From: Bacillota bacterium
GTDB lineage: Bacteria > Bacillota > Clostridia > Peptostreptococcales > Anaerovoracaceae
Direction of reading: 5' to 3'
Assembly (NCBI GenBank): GCA_016281165.1
Contig: JAEEIC010000048.1
Location: 1-8,617 of the forward strand
Length of the DNA: 8,617 nt
Position 1 is the stretch's first letter. Every line of letters begins with the position of its first letter. Below are positions 1 through 5,937 of the stretch, in pieces. A program made the translations under genes and the position numbers. The notes beneath the pieces are model-generated. The model was not told the DNA's origin and did not search any database. It saw nothing but the letters and a program-made list of their open reading frames with translations.

Positions 1-770
1 CAGTCGCGCGGGAAGAGCTTCACGGTGTCCTCGGTGGCCTTGTTGGAGCCGTAGAGGCCGTACTGCTCGTTGTAGCCGCTGCCGTTCACGGGGGCGGAGA
101 GTATGTCGTCAAGACCGAAGACCTTCCCGGCGCCGGCGGCCTTGAGCAGCCTCTTGCTCCTCTCGCGGCTGTGGATATCGCAGCAGATGACGTTCTTCGT
201 GTAATTGAGGATGGCCCTGCAGTCGTTGGCGAGGATGATCTCGGCCTCGCAGCCCTGAGCCCGGATGAGCTCCTTGTAGTATTCGATGTAGTCGACGCCG
301 GTGAAGCGGTGCTTCTCGTAGCCGAAGAGTTCCCTGAACTTCTCCTCGCTCAGGATATCGGTATAGGGGTCGACCCCGGCCTCATCCATCTTGTCGAGGC
401 TGATCAGGTGGTTGCCCACCTCGTCGGAAGGATAGCTGAGCATCAGATATATCTTCTTCACGCCGCCGGCGATGCCTTTAAGGCACATGGCGAAGCGGTT
501 GCGCGAAAGGATGGGGAAGATGAGACCGACAGTCCCTTCGGGGAACTTGGCCTTTACGTCCGCCGCGATATCGGAGACGCCCGCGTAGTTGCCCTGGGCT
601 CTGGCCACGACGGATTCAGTGACCGCCACGACGTCCCTGTCTCTCACCTCGATGCCGTGCGCGCTGGACGCGTTCAGTATGCACTCGGTGACGATCTGGA
701 CGATGTCGTCTCCCTGCCTGATGATAGGCGCTCTGACGCCCCTGGATACGGTTCCGATATATCTTTCCAT
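1..770 (-). CDS. CofE-like (coenzyme F420-0:L-glutamate ligase family) protein, 3' end cut by window edge
   Basis: About 256 codons are visible, read leftward from the ATG at 768-770; the C-terminus lies outside the window. The protein begins MERYIGTVSRGVRAPII and then shows QGDDIV and DRDVVAVTESVVARAQGN. These match the CofE-family start (a glycine-rich entry, a GDD motif, then a DGDVVVVTQKIVSKAEG-like strand and helix). Later segments include FPILSRNRFAMCLKGIA, LSYPSDEVGNHL and GSNKATEDTVKLFPRD. In F420-producing organisms CofE adds glutamate to F420-0 in the cytoplasm. Clostridia carry a divergent branch although most are not known to make F420, so the true substrate is uncertain. An AAGGAGG ribosome binding site at 779-785 fixes the start. 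The gene has its own promoter at 801-829 and is probably not part of the upstream operon. From memory the Clostridia relatives are near 400 residues, so roughly a third is missing. The family call is fairly secure; the function is inferred. Confidence 0.75.
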   Translation of the reverse strand, partial: MERYIGTVSRGVRAPIIRQGDDIVQIVTECILNASSAHGIEVRDRDVVAVTESVVARAQGNYAGVSDIAADVKAKFPEGTVGLIFPILSRNRFAMCLKGIAGGVKKIYLMLSYPSDEVGNHLISLDKMDEAGVDPYTDILSEEKFRELFGYEKHRFTGVDYIEYYKELIRAQGCEAEIILANDCRAILNYTKNVICCDIHSRERSKRLLKAAGAGKVFGLDDILSAPVNGSGYNEQYGLYGSNKATEDTVKLFPRD

Positions 771-800
771 TGATGCTTCCTCCTTGAAAAATACGTTGAT

Positions 801-829
801 ATTCTAATACCTGCGAAGCTCTTATGCAA
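801..829 (-). promoter_or_regulatory. SigmaA-type promoter for the CofE-like gene
   Basis: On the minus strand the -35 hexamer TTGCAT (824-829) and the -10 hexamer TAGAAT (801-806) are separated by exactly 17 bases. This is the best-formed promoter in the window. It lies in a local AT-rich patch about 30 bases before the ATG and just downstream of the operon terminator, so the CofE-like gene can be transcribed on its own. Confidence 0.7.
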
Positions 830-847
830 GTAAAAATCGACCGCGCC

Positions 848-882
848 GCCCGGGAAAATCGCGCTGCCGCGAGGGCCCGGGC
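848..882 (-). terminator. Probable intrinsic terminator of the gdpP-to-M23 operon
   Basis: Just past the M23 stop, the minus strand has a nested structure. The inner stem TCGCG/CGCGA (868-872 with 859-863, loop GCAG) is followed directly by TTTT (855-858). An outer 7-bp pair, GCCCGGG/CCCGGGC (876-882 with 848-854), encloses it. A second T run lies at 832-836. The inner stem is short, so termination may be partial, but its position between the operon and the next promoter fits. Confidence 0.5.
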
Positions 883-892
883 CCCGGATGCG

Positions 893-2737
893 CTAGAGGT
901 AATCCAGCGGGTTGTAGGGATCGCCCTTGTACCTCACCTCGAAGTGCAGGTGGGGACCGGTGCTGTTGCCCGTGCTGCCCACCGCGGCTATGTTCTGGCC
1001 CTGGTAGACCTGGTCGCCCTCGCTCACGTACATCTCGCTGCAGTGAGCGTAATAGGTCTGATAGAAGCCGCCGTGGTCGATGATGACCAGCTGGCCGTAG
1101 CCTCCCTTCCAGCCGGCGAAGCTGACGGTGCCGCCGTCGGCCGCGTAGATCTTGGTGCCCCACGAGGCGGCGAAGTCGACGCCGGTGTGCATCCTGCCCC
1201 AGCGCATGCCGAAGCGCGAGGTGATGGTGTAGGTACGCATCGGGTAGGCGAAGGTGCCGGTGCCGCTGCGCACGGGTATCTTCTTGGTGCCCTTGTAGTA
1301 GACCTCGGCCACGGGCTCGGCGATCCTCTCGCTGGAGACGAGGTCTCTTGAGACCTCCTCGCCGTTGCGCCTGGTGATCTTGACCACGTTCTCCTGGCGG
1401 CCGTACTGGCCTTCGCTGACCAGCTCGGTCTCGTCGGTGTACATGTCGCTGTTGTTGATGTATCTGGTGCCGAAGCCTATGCTCTCATAATAGGTGTAGA
1501 GCTCGGTGGTGAGTATCGTGAGCTTGGGAGTGTCGCTGGCCAGAGGGACCGAGTTGACGCTGCCGGTCTCAAGATACCTTCTGGCCGCGGCGGTGTTCCA
1601 GATGTCGCCCAAAAGCACGCTGACCTCGTTCACGGCCACGTTCTCCTCGAACTGGGCGTCGACGTACTCGGTGTCGAGCCTCGCCAGCAGCTGGTCGGTC
1701 CTGATGGTCTCGAGCATGTTCCTGGCGGTCTGCTCATCCTCGAGCACTACCGTCTCCACCCCGTCTATCACGATGGCGTAGGCCTTTACCTGGATGTCCT
1801 TCATGTAGGTCAGGGTGCTGAGTATGTCGTCGGCGGAGTCGATGTCGAGATCGAAGCCTATGAGGCGGGTGAACTCTATGTCTCTTTCCACGTCGAGGGA
1901 GACGTTGGCTCCGGTCGCGGCCGAGAGCTTGTCGCCCAGCACCTCTATGGTCTTGTAGACGTCCTCCTTGCTCTTGGCGATGCCCAGGACCTTGCCGTAG
2001 TAACTGTATTCATAGCCTATGAGGGAACTGATGAAGACGGCGGTGAGCATCCCCAGGCATACGAAGCTGGCGAAGACCTGGAAGACCCCCCTCTTGTGCA
2101 TGTCGAGCCAGAAGCGCAGCTCCCAGAACCAGTCCCATATCAGCCAGAGGAAGCTCTTGATATAGTAGGCGGCGGCGATGACCTGGTCGCACACGAAGAG
2201 CAGCAGCTCCCAACTGTCGCGGCCGAAACTGCTGATGAAGTTCCAGGCAGTCTCCACCGCCTCGTGGGCGGCGCCGGTGATGGGGCTCGCGCAGTCCCTG
2301 ATGACCGCGCCGTAGGCTTCCCTTTTCTTCTCGCTCGTGATGAGCTCGTCGCCCCTGATCTGCCGCCTTAAAGAGGCGAGGCTCTTTACCAGCCTGTAGG
2401 CGCGGTGGAAGAAGCCCTCCGAAAAGCGCTTCTTCTGCCTGTGGCCCTGAAGAGAAGCCCTGGCCGTATAGGCGGTGATGACCTCGGCCTCGCCCGCGGG
2501 GGCGGCCTGCGCCTGCTGGGAGGCCCGGCGGCGGGCCCTCTCCTCTCGGCGCTCTCTTCTTTCGCGGCGGCGGTTCTCCTGCTGCCTGGCCAGTATCTCT
2601 TCCAGGGATTCGCGGTCGGTGAGGCGCGTGAGCTTTCTTCTGCTCTCTTTGGCCTGCTGGTGTATCTGCTGCCGGGCTTCTTTATAGGCTTTTTCTTTAT
2701 TCGTCTTTTTTCCGTCTCTGTCGGAAGAACGGTCCAT
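893..2737 (-). CDS. Membrane-anchored G5-domain / M23 (LytM-type) peptidoglycan peptidase
   Basis: A 614-residue predicted zinc endopeptidase that would cut peptidoglycan cross-links outside the membrane. Residues 1-130 are very basic and charged, with an arginine/glutamate-rich helix at about 51-72, and should be cytoplasmic. Residues 177-211 are a Trp/Phe-rich hydrophobic stretch. Residues 217-241 form a clear membrane segment preceded by HKRG. Residues 250-400 are an uncharacterised linker; about 405-485 resemble a G5 domain (LTILTTELYTYYESIGFGT through VYYKGTKKIP). The M23 domain fills 497-614. The zinc motif HTGVD gives H517 and D521, H565 sits in YYAH, and GPHLHFEVR supplies H596 and H598, so all expected catalytic and zinc residues are present. 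The start has AAAGG five bases upstream (2743-2747) and lies 21 bases after the previous stop, suggesting cotranscription. The peptidase call is firm; the G5 assignment is moderately sure; the biological role is inferred. Confidence 0.9.
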   Translation of the reverse strand: MDRSSDRDGKKTNKEKAYKEARQQIHQQAKESRRKLTRLTDRESLEEILARQQENRRRERRERREERARRRASQQAQAAPAGEAEVITAYTARASLQGHRQKKRFSEGFFHRAYRLVKSLASLRRQIRGDELITSEKKREAYGAVIRDCASPITGAAHEAVETAWNFISSFGRDSWELLLFVCDQVIAAAYYIKSFLWLIWDWFWELRFWLDMHKRGVFQVFASFVCLGMLTAVFISSLIGYEYSYYGKVLGIAKSKEDVYKTIEVLGDKLSAATGANVSLDVERDIEFTRLIGFDLDIDSADDILSTLTYMKDIQVKAYAIVIDGVETVVLEDEQTARNMLETIRTDQLLARLDTEYVDAQFEENVAVNEVSVLLGDIWNTAAARRYLETGSVNSVPLASDTPKLTILTTELYTYYESIGFGTRYINNSDMYTDETELVSEGQYGRQENVVKITRRNGEEVSRDLVSSERIAEPVAEVYYKGTKKIPVRSGTGTFAYPMRTYTITSRFGMRWGRMHTGVDFAASWGTKIYAADGGTVSFAGWKGGYGQLVIIDHGGFYQTYYAHCSEMYVSEGDQVYQGQNIAAVGSTGNSTGPHLHFEVRYKGDPYNPLDYL

Positions 2738-2758
2738 CTGTGCCTTTCAAGGCGGCTC

Positions 2759-4003
2759 CTAAAGGAGCCCGTTCCTGAGCAATGTCAGCTTCTCGTTGAA
2801 GCAGGAGCAGCGGGAGCCGTCCTCGAGCTCGCCGGTGTCTCTGCATTTGGGGCAGGTATATATCATGTCGGTGGCGTTCTCGCCGAAGCCGGCCGCTTTG
2901 AGCAGCCTCGCCTTCTCCTCCGCCAGCTCCTTTATGCGCTTCTTCTGCGCCTCCGCCGAGGCCCTGCCGCTGCCTCCGGCGAACATCGCGCGCGAGAGCT
3001 TGTAGCTGGCGTCCTTCTGCTCGTCGATGATCTCCCTCACGCGGGGGATCTCGCTGAAGACGCGTGCCCTTAGCTCTTCGGTCTTTCTGCGGTTCTCGGC
3101 CCTGTCCTTTTCGTAGAGCTCGCTGACCCTGGCGAAAAGATCGGCCTCGCCGCTCTTTTCCCCGCTCTCCTGTTTCTTTTCCTCCTCGCGCCAGCCCCGA
3201 AGGACCGCGTCGACGTATTTTATATTGGGGTTGGAGATGCTGACGGTCTTTGAGCAGGCCTCGAGTATCTTGTCGACGGAAAAGCCCAGCTCGTCCGTCC
3301 AGCTGTCCATGAGCCTCTTCTGCTCCATGGTGGGATCATAGCGGAAGCCCATCGCCCTGAAGACCTTGCGGTAGAGGTCGTAATGGCGGTCGGCCTCGTA
3401 GAGGTGCTCCTTCACGCTCTCCTCGTCATTGAGGCCCATGGCCTTCCAGTCTTTGAGGATCTTGCCCACATAGCGGTGATTGAGGCTCTTGCCCTTGCTC
3501 TTGCAGTAGTTGTAGCCGGCCATGATGAAGGAGGAGCTCATGCCGTAGCTGCTGACCCAGGCCCCGATCTCTTCGATCTCCTGCGGGGAGAGGAGGTTCC
3601 CGGTCACGGCCTCGACGGAGGCGTAGAGCTTCGCGGCCTCTTCGCTGCCGAGCACGGGAGAGGAAGGCTCTTCCTCCTTCGCGGCGGGGATGCCGAAGGC
3701 CTGTTCTCTTAAGCTTATGAACTCCAGCTCCGTGCCCTCGCTCCCCATGCGGCGCGTGAGCAGGCCCTCGTCCTCCCAGTAACGCCAGCAGTCGGAGAGC
3801 TCCTGTACGGTGATGCCCAGGCTTTTGGCCATGGCGGCGTCGTCGGCCGCCCGGCCCATGCCCGCGTACATCAGGCCCATCAGATAGGCCTTGACGCACT
3901 TCTCGGGGGCTTTCACCATGTACTCGGAGATGAATATGTTCTCTACCGCGGTATCGTAGAGTATGTATTGCGAGATGCTCCGCTTCGTGTAATTGGTATC
4001 CAT
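2759..4003 (-). CDS. DnaD-domain primosome protein with a C-terminal helicase-loader-like zinc segment
   Basis: A 414-residue protein. Residues 15-98 fit a winged-helix DnaD N-terminal domain. Two successive helical domains each end in the DnaD YxxxI/VxxxW signature: Y178, I182, W186 in YVGKILKDW, and Y263, V267, W271 in YVDAVLRGW. This indicates tandem DnaD C-terminal-type (DnaD_2) domains, at about 122-190 and 207-272. Residues 290-414 look like the N-terminal region of clostridial DnaC/DnaI helicase loaders: a charged coiled coil (VFSEIPRVREIIDEQ) followed by a four-cysteine motif, C384, C387, C399 and C401. The protein ends 13 residues after the last cysteine, with no Walker A or B motif and no AAA+ domain. 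DnaD proteins act in replication initiation and restart. The gene lies 12 bases after dnaB with a GGGGAG ribosome binding site. The DnaD call is firm; the loader-like tail is read from recalled family sequences. Confidence 0.85.
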   Translation of the reverse strand: MDTNYTKRSISQYILYDTAVENIFISEYMVKAPEKCVKAYLMGLMYAGMGRAADDAAMAKSLGITVQELSDCWRYWEDEGLLTRRMGSEGTELEFISLREQAFGIPAAKEEEPSSPVLGSEEAAKLYASVEAVTGNLLSPQEIEEIGAWVSSYGMSSSFIMAGYNYCKSKGKSLNHRYVGKILKDWKAMGLNDEESVKEHLYEADRHYDLYRKVFRAMGFRYDPTMEQKRLMDSWTDELGFSVDKILEACSKTVSISNPNIKYVDAVLRGWREEEKKQESGEKSGEADLFARVSELYEKDRAENRRKTEELRARVFSEIPRVREIIDEQKDASYKLSRAMFAGGSGRASAEAQKKRIKELAEEKARLLKAAGFGENATDMIYTCPKCRDTGELEDGSRCSCFNEKLTLLRNGLL

Positions 4004-4015
4004 GGGCTCCCCTGC

Positions 4016-5377
4016 CTAATTCCCGCCCGGGGGGACGTCGCCGTAGGCCATGTTGGCGAACCTGGTGTACTGCGGGAGCCAGGTCAGATACACCGACCCG
4101 GTCTCGCCGTTCCTGTTCTTGGCGATGATGATCTCGCTCTTGTTGTCCAGCTTCTCGGCGTCGGTCTTGTAGTAGTCGGCCCTGTATATGAACATGACCA
4201 GATCGGCGTCCTGCTCGATGGCGCCCGAGTCTCTGAGGTCGGAGAGCATGGGGCGGTTGTCGCCGCTGCGCTTTTCGGCCGCTCTGGAGAGCTGCGACAT
4301 GGCGATCACGGGGCATTCCATCTCCCTTGCCAGCTGCTTTAGGTATCTTGAGATCTGGGCCATCTCCAGCTGCCTGCTCTCGACTCTGCCGTCGCTCTGC
4401 ATCAGCTGCATGTAGTCTATGACGATGAGGTCTATCTTCTTCTCGGCGGTGATGCGGCGGCACTTGTTGCGCATCTCCATCACGCCTATGGAATTGGACT
4501 GGTCGATGATGATGTCGGCGGCGGAGATCTTCTCGGAGGCCTTGGTGATGTTCTCCCAGTCCTCGAGGGAGAGCTCGCCGATCTGCAGCTTCTTAAGGTC
4601 CACCCTGGCCTCCTGGGCGAGGAGCCTTAGGCCCAGTCCGGTGTCGGGCATCTCAAGAGAGAAGATCACGACCCTGGCGCCGCTCTTGGTCGCGGCGTTG
4701 AGAGCGATATTAAGGCCTAAAGAGGTCTTTCCCATGGAGGGCCGCGCCGCGATTATGACCAGGTCGGAGGGCTTGAGCCCGGTCGTGAGCTCGTCCAGCT
4801 TGTAGTAGCCGGTGGAAAGGCCGGCAAGGCCGCCTCCCCTCGCTTCCGCCTCCTTGATCTGGTCGATGTTCCGGGCCATGACGTTCGCGATCTGCACGAA
4901 ATCGCCGGTCTTGCTGGTCCTGGCGATCTCGAGTATGCTCTTTTCGGCGCTGTCCAGGACGTCCCTGCTGTCGAGCTTCTCGCTGAAGGCCTCCTCGGTG
5001 ATCTTGCCCGAGGCCTTGATGAGCCTTCTTAAGACGGCCTTTTCCGCCACCATCCTCGCGTAGGGGACAGCGTTGGCCGTGGTGGGGACCGAGGTCGAGA
5101 GCATGGCGACGTAAGACCTGCCGCCGACTGCCTCGAGGCTGCCGCGCCTTGAGAGACATTCGGTGACGGTCAGTATGTCTATGGGCTCCGCCCGGCGGTA
5201 GAGCTCCATCATCGCCCGGAAGATCTCCTTGTGGGCGTCGGCGTAAAAGTCGTCCTCGCCGATGAATTCTGACACGGCGAAGAAGACGTCCTTATCCATG
5301 AGGATGGCGCCCAGGACGCTCTTTTCCGCCTCGTCGCTGTGAGGCGGTATCCTTTCCATCTGCCTGCTTGCGGGCAT
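4016..5377 (-). CDS. dnaB: Replicative DNA helicase DnaB
   Basis: A 453-residue, full-length hexameric helicase that unwinds DNA ahead of the replisome (called dnaC in Bacillus subtilis). The N-terminal domain starts with IPPHSDEAEKSVLGAIL, typical of the family. The RecA-like motor has Walker A ARPSMGKTS at 211-219 (K217, T218), Walker B IDLIVIDYMQLM with D321, the MSQLSRAAEKR segment at 360-370, the RDSGAIEQDAD motif at 382-392, and KNRNGETG at 420-427, which carries the candidate arginine finger R422. All core motifs are intact. The ATG at 5375-5377 has AGGAG six bases upstream. It follows the rplI stop by 15 bases, and the tandem in-frame stops TAG TAA end rplI just before this ribosome binding site. 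The rplI-dnaB order is the standard Bacillota arrangement. Confidence 0.97.
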   Translation of the reverse strand: MPASRQMERIPPHSDEAEKSVLGAILMDKDVFFAVSEFIGEDDFYADAHKEIFRAMMELYRRAEPIDILTVTECLSRRGSLEAVGGRSYVAMLSTSVPTTANAVPYARMVAEKAVLRRLIKASGKITEEAFSEKLDSRDVLDSAEKSILEIARTSKTGDFVQIANVMARNIDQIKEAEARGGGLAGLSTGYYKLDELTTGLKPSDLVIIAARPSMGKTSLGLNIALNAATKSGARVVIFSLEMPDTGLGLRLLAQEARVDLKKLQIGELSLEDWENITKASEKISAADIIIDQSNSIGVMEMRNKCRRITAEKKIDLIVIDYMQLMQSDGRVESRQLEMAQISRYLKQLAREMECPVIAMSQLSRAAEKRSGDNRPMLSDLRDSGAIEQDADLVMFIYRADYYKTDAEKLDNKSEIIIAKNRNGETGSVYLTWLPQYTRFANMAYGDVPPGGN

Positions 5378-5392
5378 GCTGTCTCCTTTTTA

Positions 5393-5845
5393 CTACTTGA
5401 TGCCTTTGACGTTGACCTTGACTTTGGCGCTGACGCCCTGGAAGAGCTTGAGCTCCACGTCGTGGGGGCCGGTCTGCTTGATGGGCTCCTTGAGGACGAT
5501 CTTCTTCTTGTCGAGCTTTATCAGGAACTGCTTCTCGAAGGCGTCGGCGATATCCTGCGAGGTGATGGCCCCGAAGAGCCTGCCGTTGTCTCCGGCCTTG
5601 ACCTCTATATCGACCCCCTTGGCCTTTTCGAGCTTGGCCTTGAGATCCTGGGCCACGGAAAGATCCAAAGCCCGCTGGGCCTCGATCTCGGCCCTCTGCT
5701 GCTCGAGGACCCTGAGATTGGCCTCGGTCGCCTCCATCGCCATCTTCTTGGGGATGAGGAGGTTCCTCGCGTAACCGTCGCTGACCTTTACGACCTCGCC
5801 GGCCTTGCCGCTCCCCTTGACGTCTTTCAGTAAAATGACCTGCAT
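5393..5845 (-). CDS. rplI: 50S ribosomal protein L9
   Basis: A 150-residue protein, the usual length for L9, which binds 23S rRNA at the base of the L1 stalk. The N-terminal domain MQVILLKDVKGSGKAGEV followed by SDGYARNLLIPKKMA (about 22-36) matches the L9 signature with its invariant G, Y, R and N residues. The long connecting helix spans about 40-75 and the C-terminal RNA-binding domain about 82-150. I chose the ATG at 5843-5845 over a GTG nine bases upstream because that GTG lies inside the AGAGGTG ribosome binding site and the ATG gives the normal L9 N-terminus. The gene lies between gdpP and dnaB, its conserved place in Bacillota. Confidence 0.97.
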   Translation of the reverse strand: MQVILLKDVKGSGKAGEVVKVSDGYARNLLIPKKMAMEATEANLRVLEQQRAEIEAQRALDLSVAQDLKAKLEKAKGVDIEVKAGDNGRLFGAITSQDIADAFEKQFLIKLDKKKIVLKEPIKQTGPHDVELKLFQGVSAKVKVNVKGIK

Positions 5846-5851
5846 TTTGAG

Positions 5852-5858
5852 CACCTCT
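5852..5858 (-). promoter_or_regulatory. rplI ribosome binding site, deciding the start
   Basis: AGAGGTG on the minus strand lies six bases before the ATG at 5845. The upstream in-frame GTG (5852-5854) is the last three bases of this site, so it cannot be the start if the site is used. Confidence 0.75.
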
Positions 5859-5892
5859 TTTCTTTATTTCCAGTGTTCTGTTTCTTTTTATC

Positions 5893-5935
5893 CGCCGCGG
5901 AGATATTTCCGCGCCCGCGGCGCCCTTCGCGCCGC
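5893..5935 (-). promoter_or_regulatory. GC-rich structured leader between gdpP and rplI with mutually exclusive hairpins
   Basis: The 92-base gap between gdpP and rplI holds three possible stems on the minus strand. A: GCGGCGC/GCGCCGC (5929-5935 with 5917-5923, loop GAAGG). B: CGCCGCGG/CCGCGGCG (5915-5922 with 5893-5900). C: CGCGGA/TCCGCG (5908-5913 with 5896-5901, loop AATATC). B excludes A and C, while A and C can coexist. No T run follows any of them, so they are not a classical terminator. They could adjust L9 expression, protect an mRNA end, or be chance pairing in GC-rich DNA. Confidence 0.35.
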
Positions 5936-5937
5936 CC

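Noticed and set aside
171..773. Plus-strand 200-codon open frame
   Set aside because: It is the exact antisense of the CofE-like gene in the same codon register; its product resembles no family and it has no ribosome binding site.
2405..3073. Plus-strand 222-codon open frame spanning the DnaD/M23 junction
   Set aside because: It lies antisense to two well-supported genes, with Leu/Ala/Gly/Arg-rich composition typical of shadow frames in GC-rich DNA.
3426..4463. Minus-strand 345-codon frame overlapping dnaB and the DnaD-like gene
   Set aside because: Its Arg/His/Gly-rich product is an out-of-frame reading of both genes, whose correct frames carry complete domain motifs.
5846..5854. GTG start giving L9 three extra residues
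   Set aside because: The GTG is part of the AGAGGTG ribosome binding site, and the ATG at 5845 gives the normal L9 N-terminus.
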